From the NCBI RefSeq assembly GCF_026278345.1, contig NZ_CP111085.1, positions 3,675,501-3,739,500 on the forward strand: a stretch of 64,000 bases of DNA. The letters are read 5' to 3'. Below are positions 43,427-51,328 of the stretch, one piece after another. This stretch comes from Tellurirhabdus rosea. Lineage in GTDB: Bacteria; Bacteroidota; Bacteroidia; Cytophagales; Spirosomataceae. The notes below the pieces were generated by a model. That model saw only the letters and a list, made by a program, of their open reading frames with translations, was not told the origin of the DNA and made no database searches. The first letter of the stretch is position 1, and each line of letters begins with the position of its first letter. A program made the translations under genes and the position numbers.

Positions 43427-45775
43427 TTATTTGCGGGAAATCAGCCGCCCGATCATATTGGAACTTTCCGATTCTTCTTCCTCGGCATAACCGCCGTATC
43501 CGTAGCCCCCGTAGCTGGAAGCGTAGCCGTATCCGTAGCGCTGGCCCTGCTCGACGGAGTTGATGACCAGACTCAATTTGCGGAAGCGCTGCTCTTTGTA
43601 GAGCATTTCCACCGTCTTCAGATGCGGCTTGGGCGTTACTTCGTGGCGGACGACATAAATCGTGGCGTCGGCCTGATCGGCCATCAGCTGGGCGTCCGTA
43701 ACCAGCCCTACCGGGGGTGAGTCGATGATGATGAACTCAAAACGCTCACGCAGTTCGGCAAACAGGGTTTCCAGTCGGCCGTTCAGCAGCAGCTCTGCCG
43801 GGTTGGGCGGCACGGGACCGGAAGTGATGATGAAGTAATTCGGTACGTCGGGAACGGCCTGAATGATCTGATCAAGGCTGGCCTGCCCGATGAGGTAATT
43901 GCTGATGCCGATAGCGTTCGGGACGCCGATCATCGAATGCAGCTTAGGCTTCCGGAGGTCCATTTCCAGAATCACCGTCGGGCGGTCGATCAGCGCCAGG
44001 CTGGCACCGAGGTTAAGCGAAACAAACGATTTGCCCTCGCCGCTGATGCTGGACGTGAACAGCAGCGTCAGACTTTTGTTGTCCGTGCGCAGAAACTGCA
44101 GGTTGGTCCGGATGGCGCGAATCTGCTCGGCAATGACCGAACGGCTGCGGCTCGTCACCACCAGCGGAGCCTTGTTGCGGGTGCGGGCAATTTCGCCCAG
44201 AATCGGGGCGTGCGTAGCTTCTTCCACTTCGAGGCGCGAGCTGATCCGGTCGTGCAGCATGTCGCGCATGGCGATGGCGCCCACTGGCAGCAGCACACCG
44301 AAGGCCGCAAAAAGCAGGAAAATCACACTGCTGACCGGCTTGACCGGCTTCGAGCTGCTGCGGGCTACGTCGATGGTCCGGCTGTCCGAAACCGCCGAGG
44401 CGTACGACAGGGCCGTTTCTTCGCGCTTGCCCAGCAGGTAAGTGTACAAATTGTTTTTGATCGCCTGCTGGCGGGTAATGTCGAGCAGGGCGCGTTCCTT
44501 GCCGGGAACGGTCCGGATCATGTTTTCAAACTTTCCGTTGGCACTGACCAGGCGGCTGCGGGTACCCGTCAGGATACGCTTCATCGTCTGGATATTATCG
44601 TCGATATTGGTTTTCGTCGACCGGATCTGTTCGTCGAGCGAAGCCAGCAGCGGGTTCTGCATCGACGTGGTCCGGCTCAGGTTCTCCCGGTGCAGTTCAA
44701 GTTCGTTCACCTTCGTGATCAGGCTCAGCAGAACGGGGTCGCTCAGTCCGAGGGTGGCTGGGGTAGGCGCACGTTCGCCCTGGGTGCTGCGGATGTAGCG
44801 TTCAATATCGTTCAGGGCGCTCAGCTGGATGTTGACTTCGTTCAGCTGGGCGTCGTTCCGCTGCACGTTTTCCAGAAAAATCCGGGATTCGGTGCTGATG
44901 TCCGTGATGCCCTGCGTCGATTTGTACACTTCCACGTCTTTTTCGACGGTGGCCAGTTCGCGGGCAATCAGGCCCAGGCGCTCTTCGATGAACCGCAGCG
45001 TGTTGGAGGCTACCTTGTTTTTATCCAGCAGCGAAGCGGCATTGTATTCGTCGATCAGTTTGTTCAGAATGTCTTCCCCTTTGCGCGGGACGGCTTCTTC
45101 CATCGACAGCATCAGCACCGTAGACGCCTTGCTGGTGGGTTCTACCTTCATTTTCTCCATGTACCGCTGAACCATCATCTGCTGGGGCGCCACGGTAACG
45201 ATGATGGGACGCGTCGTATCCGAAATGGCTACTTTCGGGAAAACCCGCAGGCGGCCATACGGGGTCTGGACGCTCTGGTTGACGGGATACGGCATTTCGT
45301 TGATCCGCACCGTCGAAGCGTTGACAAAATCGATATGCAGCTCCGCTTCGTGCAGGGCCGGGCTGGCCTGTTCTACCAGCAGCCGGATCGGCGACTGTTC
45401 GTAGATTTCCCGCTTGCCGACCCGCGTATCGCGGAAATACGTCACGTTGATGCCCAGGGTCCGGATGACCTTGTCCATCAGCGTGTACGATTTCAGAATT
45501 TCGACTTCGTTTTCCACTACCTTCTTGGGCGCGAACAGGTCCATTTCCTTCAGAATGTTATCTTCCGAAATGCCCTTTTTCTCGTCCTTGATCAGCAGGC
45601 TTGACTGCACCTTATAGAGCGGTACCTGAAACTGGAGATAGATATAGCCGGCAGCCAGCGCTACCACGAGCGAAGCGGCAAACCATTTCCAGTTTCTCAG
45701 ATAACGGAAAAGTACGACCCGCAGGTCGGTCCCTGAGCTTTCGCTCACCGTGTATGTGTATGGATTGGAGGTCAT
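43427..45775 (-). CDS. Wzc-type tyrosine autokinase and co-polymerase
   Basis: A 782-residue inner-membrane protein controlling chain length and export. The Wzz-like domain occupies the first 480 residues, with helices near 33-51 and about 490-510. The cytoplasmic BY-kinase shows the Walker A' region VILEMDLRKPKLH, Walker A SSISGEGKSFVSLN and Walker B FIIIDSPPVGLVTDA. The C-terminus is a tyrosine cluster (GQRYGYGYASSYGGYGYGGY), the autophosphorylation target. It probably works with the PHP phosphatase at 24101. TTCAACGTT precedes the ATG. Confidence 0.95.
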   Translation of the reverse strand: MTSNPYTYTVSESSGTDLRVVLFRYLRNWKWFAASLVVALAAGYIYLQFQVPLYKVQSSLLIKDEKKGISEDNILKEMDLFAPKKVVENEVEILKSYTLMDKVIRTLGINVTYFRDTRVGKREIYEQSPIRLLVEQASPALHEAELHIDFVNASTVRINEMPYPVNQSVQTPYGRLRVFPKVAISDTTRPIIVTVAPQQMMVQRYMEKMKVEPTSKASTVLMLSMEEAVPRKGEDILNKLIDEYNAASLLDKNKVASNTLRFIEERLGLIARELATVEKDVEVYKSTQGITDISTESRIFLENVQRNDAQLNEVNIQLSALNDIERYIRSTQGERAPTPATLGLSDPVLLSLITKVNELELHRENLSRTTSMQNPLLASLDEQIRSTKTNIDDNIQTMKRILTGTRSRLVSANGKFENMIRTVPGKERALLDITRQQAIKNNLYTYLLGKREETALSYASAVSDSRTIDVARSSSKPVKPVSSVIFLLFAAFGVLLPVGAIAMRDMLHDRISSRLEVEEATHAPILGEIARTRNKAPLVVTSRSRSVIAEQIRAIRTNLQFLRTDNKSLTLLFTSSISGEGKSFVSLNLGASLALIDRPTVILEMDLRKPKLHSMIGVPNAIGISNYLIGQASLDQIIQAVPDVPNYFIITSGPVPPNPAELLLNGRLETLFAELRERFEFIIIDSPPVGLVTDAQLMADQADATIYVVRHEVTPKPHLKTVEMLYKEQRFRKLSLVINSVEQGQRYGYGYASSYGGYGYGGYAEEEESESSNMIGRLISRK

Positions 45776-45855
45776 AACGTTGAAAGACAGTGGGTTGATT
45801 AGAACTTGCGAAAAAAGCGTACTGAGTGATGTTACCTATTTCGAAATTAGGGGTC

Positions 45856-46644
45856 TTAATACCGGCGAATGATGATAGCCAGAAACGACAGGGCGCTCAG
45901 CATGGCCGGAACCAGCTGGTAAATCCGGTCGATGGAAGCCACCCGGGCCTTGCCTGGTTCGACGTACACAATATCGTTGGGATGCAGGTAGTAATAAGGC
46001 GAAGTAAAGAGGTCCCGTTTGTTCAGATTAATGCGGGCAAATTGCTTCTTTCCGCCTACTTCCCGAATGACGAGTACATTGTCGCGGCGGCCGTAGATGG
46101 TCACATCCCCGGCGAGGCTGAGGGCTTCCGGCAGGGTAATCTGCTCGTTGGGAATGGTAAACATCGACGGGCGGGCTACTTCACCCATCACGGATACTTT
46201 AAAGTTCAGAAACCGGACGTTGACCGTCGGCTCCTTCAGGTAGGTGCGCAGTTTTTCCCGAATCAGGTCACGGGCGTCGGTTGTCGACAGGCCGCCGACC
46301 TTTACCTGGCCAATCAGAGGCAGTTCAACATGGCCTTTGTTGTCGACCAGATACCCGACGGCGCTGGTCAGCTGGCCGGCCGAAGTCGCGGGAGCGGCCG
46401 TAGCCGAACGATCGACCGGGGCGTAGGGGTTAAAAAAGCTGCTGGCTTCGCTGTTAAGGCTACTGACATAAATGGAAAGAACATCCGAGGTCTGGATGGT
46501 CGGAATATACCGGGCGGTCAATTCGATCTCGTCGCCGGTCGCATCCGGAACGGGGGATTGGAAATAAGCTACCTGCTTGGGCGAAACGCATGACGCAAAG
46601 CATACGGCCAGGAGGCAGAGCAGGATCCAGTTGTTCGTTTTCAT
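45856..46644 (-). CDS. Wza-type polysaccharide export lipoprotein
   Basis: A 262-residue outer-membrane secretin-like lipoprotein. The lipobox is FASC (Cys19) after MKTNNWILLCLLAVC. The Poly_export domain has RYIPTIQTSDVLSIYVSSLN and the SLBB domain VNVRFLNFKVSVMGEVARPS. A C-terminal membrane-spanning helix is present (LVPAMLSALSFLAIIIRR), as in Bacteroidota Wza proteins. It is the first gene of the leftward operon and forms the exit channel with the autokinase. Confidence 0.93.
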   Translation of the reverse strand: MKTNNWILLCLLAVCFASCVSPKQVAYFQSPVPDATGDEIELTARYIPTIQTSDVLSIYVSSLNSEASSFFNPYAPVDRSATAAPATSAGQLTSAVGYLVDNKGHVELPLIGQVKVGGLSTTDARDLIREKLRTYLKEPTVNVRFLNFKVSVMGEVARPSMFTIPNEQITLPEALSLAGDVTIYGRRDNVLVIREVGGKKQFARINLNKRDLFTSPYYYLHPNDIVYVEPGKARVASIDRIYQLVPAMLSALSFLAIIIRRY

Positions 46645-47059
46645 AGTGTTAAGTACAGTTCGCTTTACAATTAGGTGATCTGCAGGCTTGCACCTTCCGG
46701 CCGAATCAGGACAAATACGGTGCCGAAAAGTAAAAATTCCGATACCCCAACCGGGCTTTCGGCTAAAATTCAGTAGGAATTGCAGAAAAAATTTCCTACT
46801 TTCATTTTAAAAATATTACACTTGTAGCTTGTTGACCCTCTGTAGTATATCTGTCATTATGTGTCCGGTTATTGTGGACCAGCCAATAATTTCAGGTTGG
46901 CCTTTTGCCGAATAAATTGTAGGTTAGTGCCGTTTTAAGAATACGTAATCAGTTGTTCTGAAAACGGTTACCTACCTTTATCAGTCTGATTAATTGTTCA
47001 CTTATTTATGTTGGCTGGCTCCTTTGGAGTCATCTGTCCATTAATACCACCTGACCATC
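46645..47059. other. Intergenic region upstream of the exopolysaccharide operon
   Basis: A 415-base, AT-rich gap that must hold the leftward operon promoter and the start region of the rightward transposase fragment. No exact TAnnTTTG was found on the minus strand. Neither terminal inverted repeats nor a target duplication for an insertion sequence could be identified. Confidence 0.45.
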
Positions 47060-47362
47060 ATGCGCAAGTACGAATTAACCGATGCCCAGTGGGAGAAGAT
47101 CAAAGATGTACTTCCAACCAATAACCGTCCCGGGCGTCCCTGGCGATCGCATCGCCAGTCGTTGAATGGAATTCTCTGGATTCTGAACTCGGGTGCTCCC
47201 TGGCGGGACCTGCCCGAGCGCTATGGCTCCTGGAAAACCGTGTACGACCGTTTCCGCCGCTGGCAACGTGACGGGACGCTGGCAAAAATTTTCCGGATGC
47301 TGCAGATGAATTTCCCGGTAGTCGATCTGGCCGAGGAAAACATCGAGGCGACCGCTTCCTAA
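47060..47362 (+). pseudogene. IS5-type transposase N-terminal part (DUF4096), orphan
   Basis: A 100-residue reading frame with the DUF4096 pattern: RKYELTDAQWEKIKDVLP, NGILWILNSGAPWRDLPERY and SWKTVYDRFRRWQRDGTL. In complete IS5/IS427 elements this is orfA, followed by a DDE catalytic orfB. Here it ends in VDLAEENIEATAS and no DDE-coding sequence follows. It is therefore probably a decayed insertion sequence, or a retained DNA-binding protein. It marks the boundary between the exopolysaccharide operon and the peptide cassette. Confidence 0.8.
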
Positions 47363-47658
47363 GGCACGGACAATCCCCTCAACGCGGTTCAACGCGGTCT
47401 GTTTGAGAACCCAATGCCGGTTGTTGCAGCGCACCTATCCTGTAGGACAAGTAGCTCCAGTTTGGCTGGTAAAGGAAATGAATAAGGAGGCGGCGCTGAA
47501 GTAAGCCGCCCTGCACGTGGTGACCCGTCCGGGCGAAGGTGCAGAGGTGTAGTAAACTGTTTCATCATGCGTTGAGTGAGCAAACGTTCGGGTTATCCCT
47601 GAACAGAGACTGCGCTCCCGGTTTGAAAAGGAACGTGTTCAAATTTATAGCGAAAACC

Positions 47659-47671
47659 TTTGTCGGACAAA
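47659..47671. promoter_or_regulatory. Palindrome TTTGTCGGACAAA
   Basis: A perfect 6-bp inverted repeat with one central base; the same palindrome with T at the centre recurs at 47814-47826. It resembles a repressor operator. The regulator is unknown. Confidence 0.4.
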
Positions 47672-47703
47672 CGGTAAATAAAAATTTAATAAGAAATAAA
47701 CCT

Positions 47704-47759
47704 CGCTCTTTGCTGATTCATTAAAAATTGATTAATGCTGTCATAAAGAGCGCTTTTTT
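47704..47759 (+). terminator. Hairpin terminator
   Basis: CGCTCTTT (47704-47711) pairs with AAAGAGCG (47745-47752), an inner CATTAA/TTAATG pair extends the structure, and CTTTTTT follows. It implies that some rightward transcript enters from the region after 47362. Confidence 0.65.
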
Positions 47760-47813
47760 GGCGATTATCATTTTTTCATACTGCTTTCCGGCTTATTTTT
47801 GCAGATAGAAAAC

Positions 47814-47826
47814 TTTGTCTGACAAA
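47814..47826. promoter_or_regulatory. Palindrome TTTGTCTGACAAA
   Basis: Second copy of the 13-base palindrome, 155 bases from the first and 20 bases before the 64-bp palindrome. Confidence 0.4.
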
Positions 47827-47845
47827 TAGTGGATGTGCCGGGCCT

Positions 47846-47909
47846 GCCTACAAACAAAAGATTCCGGCTCAACCTGCGCAGGTTGAGCCGGAATCTTTTG
47901 TTTGTAGGC
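47846..47909. terminator. Perfect loop-free 64-bp palindrome
   Basis: Bases 47846-47877 are the exact complement of 47878-47909 with no spacer. The layout is a GCCTAC end, an A-rich CAAACAAAAG, then GC-rich DNA to the centre CTGC/GCAG. It ends three bases from the stop of the acyltransferase gene and is probably its terminator, working in either direction. Its perfection is unusual. Confidence 0.8.
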
Positions 47910-47912
47910 GGA

Positions 47913-49040
47913 TCAGGCGATGATTTGCTTGGACAGCAGGTCCTGAAAGAGCTCCTCGCCGAGTACGTCTGCCGGAGATTCGATCGTGTTCACCTGCAGC
48001 AGGAAGTCGCGCAGATCGGGCGAAATCTCGTAGGTTAGGTAGAGCCGCCGGTCGAACAGAACGGGGGCGTCCTCCAGATCACAGAGCGCATAGCGGTCCT
48101 GGTTAAAGGCAATCCGCTTGCGGGGCCGGGCCACCTTTCGGGTTGGCGCCGGGGTTTCGAGGTCCTGGGCATCCAGGAAGCTGTGGATGTACGTCCAGCC
48201 TTCCCACTGCGACGGATAGCGGGTAAGATACCGCCAGAAATCGTCGTAGAGTCGCTGGATACCGTACTGACAGTAGGCGTCCCGCTGCGGATGGTCGTCC
48301 GGCACAATCGGCTGCTGGAAAGCCAGAACGTTGTTCAGGTCTTTTTCCCGGTAGCTGAATACCGGCACGATGGGCACCTTTGCCATGTGCGACAGGAAGG
48401 CAACTCCTTTTCGGGTCCAGACCTTGCGGTTGCCAAGCCGGACGCGAATCTCTTTGTCTTCCTGCCGGTTGATGCCGGTGGTGGTCGTCATGCCGTCGAT
48501 GTAAATGATCAGCGACGTGCCGGCCCGCAGTTCCCGCAGGACCTGCAGGGTGGAGGAGGTGTTCTCGGCGTCGACGATCATGAACTTGTTGGTCAGCCCG
48601 TGTTTCTGGCGAATCTGGTCGATGTTCTCCAGAATGGCTTCACTCTGTTCGTTGAACACCCGTGTGCCGACCATCAGCGCGCAGTCGATGCCGCTGCGGA
48701 AGAGGAACGTAGTCAGCAGCCGGTACGAACCGAGGTGGAACGTACAGTAAATGTTAGCGCCTTTGCTGTTGACCAGTTTCCGAAACGGTCCCTCGGTCTT
48801 GACAAATTCATTGGCGGTAATAAACTGCTGGTCAAAAGTCGTGTAAACCTGTTGCAGCAGCAGCTCGCGGAAAAGGCCCTCGTGCTTATCGGCGGGAATC
48901 TCGGGAAGGATGTTCGACATGTTCGCCGAGAACGTCGTAAATTTAAAGAGGTATCCTTTTTCCTTGGCGAGGTCCAGGGTCTCAAACCGCTGGCGGCAGA
49001 GACCCAGTTCCTTCCGATAATGTTGCACGAAGCGATTCAT
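47913..49040 (-). CDS. LpxL-fold acyltransferase with a PqqD-like C-terminal segment
   Basis: A 375-residue protein. Residues about 90-290 resemble lipid A / lysophospholipid acyltransferases: FHLGSYRLLTTFL, LRAGTSLIIYIDGMTTTTG, VWTRKGVAFLSHMAKVPIVP. The catalytic HX4D/E motif reads H102-LGSY-R107, so the acid is replaced by Arg. Residues 316-375 (CDLEDAPVLFDRRLYLTYEI, SPDLRDFLLQV, LFQDLLSKQIIA) look like a PqqD/RRE-type peptide-binding segment, a resemblance by eye only. There is no signal peptide or membrane helix. It follows a 66-residue peptide gene by 18 bases, which suggests that it acts on that peptide. Confidence 0.75.
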   Translation of the reverse strand: MNRFVQHYRKELGLCRQRFETLDLAKEKGYLFKFTTFSANMSNILPEIPADKHEGLFRELLLQQVYTTFDQQFITANEFVKTEGPFRKLVNSKGANIYCTFHLGSYRLLTTFLFRSGIDCALMVGTRVFNEQSEAILENIDQIRQKHGLTNKFMIVDAENTSSTLQVLRELRAGTSLIIYIDGMTTTTGINRQEDKEIRVRLGNRKVWTRKGVAFLSHMAKVPIVPVFSYREKDLNNVLAFQQPIVPDDHPQRDAYCQYGIQRLYDDFWRYLTRYPSQWEGWTYIHSFLDAQDLETPAPTRKVARPRKRIAFNQDRYALCDLEDAPVLFDRRLYLTYEISPDLRDFLLQVNTIESPADVLGEELFQDLLSKQIIA

Positions 49041-49058
49041 AATGAGCTGTTGGGGAAA

Positions 49059-49259
49059 TTAGATAGCGAGCGTCAGAGCTTCTTCATGCTGCGGCTTCAG
49101 GAAGTAAGCCAGCCAGGGGCAGCAGACGGGATCTCCCGGCTTTTCCTTTTCTCTGTCGGCCAGGGCCAGGTACGTGGTTGATTCTGATTTGGCAGAAATG
49201 GCAGAAACCGGAGTATTGAGAATTTGCTTGGCAGCGTTGATGGCGAAGTTCTTTTTCAT
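49059..49259 (-). CDS. Small Cys-Cys peptide, candidate precursor of a modified peptide
   Basis: A 66-residue protein, MKKNFAINAAKQILNTPVSA at the start, a Ser/Thr/Lys-rich middle (AISAKSESTTYLALADREKE), then KPGDPVCCPWLAYFLKPQHE and EALTLAI. It has no signal peptide. The contrast between a polar N-terminal half and a C-terminal half with Cys46-Cys47, Pro, Trp and aromatic residues recalls RiPP leader and core regions, though no known class was recognised. It has its own promoter with an upstream regulator box and leads the acyltransferase gene. Real-gene status is supported by operon spacing and promoter. Confidence 0.6.
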   Translation of the reverse strand: MKKNFAINAAKQILNTPVSAISAKSESTTYLALADREKEKPGDPVCCPWLAYFLKPQHEEALTLAI

Positions 49260-49353
49260 GGTAATTGAAAGTCTGAAAATTGGTCGTTTTTTGAGATGTC
49301 GATTGTTGTCTGTCAGCGCTTTAACCCGGGTGCTTTCTGCCTGATTGACTTTA

Positions 49354-49361
49354 CAAAATTA
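49354..49361 (-). promoter_or_regulatory. -7 element of the peptide operon
   Basis: The minus strand reads TAATTTTG, a full TAnnTTTG match about 95 bases before the peptide ATG. No -33 TTTG is present; instead GAAATGGA (49381-49388) and GAAATGAC (49391-49398) occupy the -33 to -50 area, as for an activator-dependent promoter. Confidence 0.5.
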
Positions 49362-49390
49362 CGCTGCCGGCGGGGCGCCGGAAATGGAGA

Positions 49391-49402
49391 GAAATGACCA
49401 AT
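49391..49402. promoter_or_regulatory. GAAATGACCAAT regulator box at the peptide promoter
   Basis: The same box occurs in the control region 51329-51508 in the same orientation relative to transcription. It lies between the divergent peptide and LytTR genes, and the LytTR protein is the natural candidate to bind it. Confidence 0.45.
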
Positions 49403-49482
49403 TTTAATGGGGAGAGTAGTAACTATTTACTATTATTGTTCTGATAAAGTAAAAAACCGCCCGTAAACGGGATAAAAAAGCA

Positions 49483-50448
49483 ATGACTGGAGTTGTATTA
49501 AGCCGGAGTTTACTGAAAAGCCCCGCTAAGTGCATTAGTGTGCTTCTGCTTGCACTATTGACCTTTGAAGGGTTCAACTGGCTTTTTGCGTATCCATCCA
49601 AGCTCCTTTTGGTTAATAGGCTTGGGGGTGGCCTTCATTATATCTGGGTAATCGTGCGGAGTCTGTTGCTCCCCGAAATCTGTACCCTATATATACTCCT
49701 GCTCGTTCTGGACGTCAGCCACGATATTCTCCGCCTCAAACGGGTCGATATGACCGCCAAGTCAATCGGCATGTACCAGCTTCAGATACTTCCCGTACTA
49801 CTGATTGCCTATTTCCTTTTCAACCCGGTTACGCAGACGGCCCGTTACATGCTGGAACAGTTTCCGACCTATAATGCGGATCACTATTTCCGAATCTATC
49901 TCCTCGGCACGTTCAACGCCCGGATGTATCTCTTCTACCTGTTTCCGGTCCTGATCATGGGCTACGGAACCGCCAACAGCTCCCTGCTGATCGACATTCT
50001 GGAACAGCGCCGTCAGAACAAGCGCCGCACTGCCCCTGTCGAGCCGGTAGCGGTGGTTCCTTCCGATCCCACCCGGACGGCGCTGACCCACGTGCGGGCC
50101 AAGAATACGCACGGGGAGGTGCTGCTGGCTGTTCAGGAATGTTACTGGTTCGAGACCGAAGACCGCAGTTACTTTGCCGTTCACCCCAGCGGGCGTTTTG
50201 CCATCACCAAAACGATGAATGAACTGGAGGCTGAACTGAACGCGGATCAGTTTTTTCGGGTACGGCGGGATTGCATTATCAACCTGAGCTTCGTGGCTGC
50301 GTATTCGTACTGGGAAAAAGGCAAATACATAATTAAGTTACAAACACCGGGCAACGACGAAATCGACATGCCGAAAGCCCGCCTCCAGGAGTTCCGAAAC
50401 CGGCTTGGCTATCACCAGGGCTCGGTTTCAGAAACTGCCTTATCTTAG
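49483..50448 (+). CDS. Membrane-anchored LytTR-family transcription regulator
   Basis: A 321-residue protein. The N-terminal half has four membrane helices (about residues 17-36, 52-78, 98-114, 140-166). The C-terminal LytTR DNA-binding domain (about 205-305) has the pattern VLLAVQECYWFETEDRSYFA, ITKTMNELEAEL, FFRVRRDCIINLSFVAAYSY and KGKYIIKL. There is no receiver domain, so the membrane part is probably the sensor. It is divergent from the peptide operon, from which it is separated by 223 bases. LytTR proteins bind paired direct repeats spaced about 21 bases, like those found at 51329-51508. Confidence 0.9.
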   Translation: MTGVVLSRSLLKSPAKCISVLLLALLTFEGFNWLFAYPSKLLLVNRLGGGLHYIWVIVRSLLLPEICTLYILLLVLDVSHDILRLKRVDMTAKSIGMYQLQILPVLLIAYFLFNPVTQTARYMLEQFPTYNADHYFRIYLLGTFNARMYLFYLFPVLIMGYGTANSSLLIDILEQRRQNKRRTAPVEPVAVVPSDPTRTALTHVRAKNTHGEVLLAVQECYWFETEDRSYFAVHPSGRFAITKTMNELEAELNADQFFRVRRDCIINLSFVAAYSYWEKGKYIIKLQTPGNDEIDMPKARLQEFRNRLGYHQGSVSETALS

Positions 50449-50468
50449 TTAACGTTGAGTAATGCAGA

Positions 50469-50559
50469 TTTAGGTTTATCCTTTAGGGTTTATTGTTTAT
50501 CGTTGCTTCGTCTCGTTAGTTACATGCAGGCGGAGTGACCCTAAACGATAAACCCTAAA
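50469..50559. repeat. Seven-base-word hairpin (TTTANNN / TAAANNN)
   Basis: TTTA recurs on the plus strand at 50469, 50475, 50482, 50489 and 50496. TAAA recurs at 50542, 50549 and 50556. The inner parts are complementary over about 17 bases with one mismatch. The words look telomere-like (TTTAGGG) but are few and lie in a hairpin between two convergent genes. Confidence 0.75.
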
Positions 50560-50564
50560 CTATT

Positions 50565-51263
50565 TTATAAGTATTCCCGAATATTGATGCTGTAGCGCGG
50601 CAGGCTCCGGCAACTGTCAAGATTCAGTTTATGGGCAATGTTGGTCTTATGGTTGGCCAGCGTCCGGTAGCTGATGCACAGCGAATCGGCAATTTCGGTG
50701 CCGGTGCGTCCTTCCCCCACCAGACGAAGAATTTCGCGCTCCCGCTGGCTCAAACGGTCCAGTTGTTGTCTGGTATTGTCGTCGAGCCGGTTCAGACCGA
50801 AGTTTTTCATCAGGGCCAGAAAACCCGGGCTGTAATAATAGCCGCCCGTGTTGATGGTCTGAAAACACTTGTACAGTTCGTCCAGGCCGTCTTTGGCGTA
50901 CAGAAAGCCGTAGAAGTTCGACTGCATGGCCATCGCAACCAGGCGCATGTCCGGTTTGCTCGTATACAGGATGTATTTGGTCCGCTTCTCCGAATTATCC
51001 GTTTGTCTGACAACATCCAGGCTTTGCTGGCCCGAAATCTCTGACTCCAGAATGACGCACTCCGGTTTCTTGGTCCGAATCTGCTGCACGGTATCTTCCA
51101 GTTCAACCGCTTTGCCGACTACATTATATCCCTGCTGCTTCAGTAACTGGCACAGAACCTCGCAGGTAAATAATTCAGATTGAGCCACAAGTATTGAAAA
51201 GTCCTTTCGCTTAATGCTAAACGAAGGCCCTGATTCATTCTTCTTTTCTTCTGCACGGTTCAT
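50565..51263 (-). CDS. NarL/LuxR-type regulator with a degenerate receiver domain
   Basis: A 232-residue regulator. The receiver fold is kept (FSILVAQSELFTCEVLCQLL to FLYAKDGLDELYK), but the usual acidic pair is Ala27-Gln28 and the phosphoacceptor Asp is Glu73 (CVILESEISG). It probably does not use aspartyl phosphorylation and may be constantly active or bind a ligand. The C-terminal LuxR helix-turn-helix is intact: LSQREREILRLVGEGRTGTE and YRTLANHKTNIAHKLNL. It is read away from the GAAATGAC control region. Confidence 0.9.
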   Translation of the reverse strand: MNRAEEKKNESGPSFSIKRKDFSILVAQSELFTCEVLCQLLKQQGYNVVGKAVELEDTVQQIRTKKPECVILESEISGQQSLDVVRQTDNSEKRTKYILYTSKPDMRLVAMAMQSNFYGFLYAKDGLDELYKCFQTINTGGYYYSPGFLALMKNFGLNRLDDNTRQQLDRLSQREREILRLVGEGRTGTEIADSLCISYRTLANHKTNIAHKLNLDSCRSLPRYSINIREYL

Positions 51264-51290
51264 GATACGCCTGTATACGGTTGCTCAGGT

Positions 51291-51323
51291 TGAAGCTACA
51301 TGTAGTATACTAATATTGCCAAA
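51291..51323 (-). promoter_or_regulatory. Candidate promoter of the NarL-type regulator
   Basis: On the minus strand TTTG (51320-51323) is followed after 21 bases by TAGCTTCA (51291-51298), a partial -7 match. The boxes of the left arm lie directly upstream. Confidence 0.4.
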
Positions 51324-51328
51324 TGCGG

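Larger units (their letters stand above)
47363..47912. other. Gene-free region after the transposase fragment
   Basis: A 550-base stretch without a convincing gene. It holds two copies of the palindrome TTTGTCNGACAAA, a hairpin terminator at 47704-47759 and the 64-bp perfect palindrome at 47846-47909. The part 47363-47650 may be decayed transposon DNA. Short reading frames on both strands look accidental. Confidence 0.5.

Noticed and set aside
32226-46644. Genomic-island boundaries (att sites, integrase) for the exopolysaccharide operon
   Set aside because: No integrase, tRNA or flanking direct repeats were found; only the orphan IS5-like fragment lies near its upstream end.
47389-47724. Short frames of about 60 codons after the IS5-like fragment
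   Set aside because: No coding bias, no start context and no conserved pattern; they lie in probable decayed element DNA.
50469-50559. Telomere-like TTTAGGG words
   Set aside because: Only a few copies with variable last bases, arranged as a hairpin between convergent genes in the middle of bacterial DNA.
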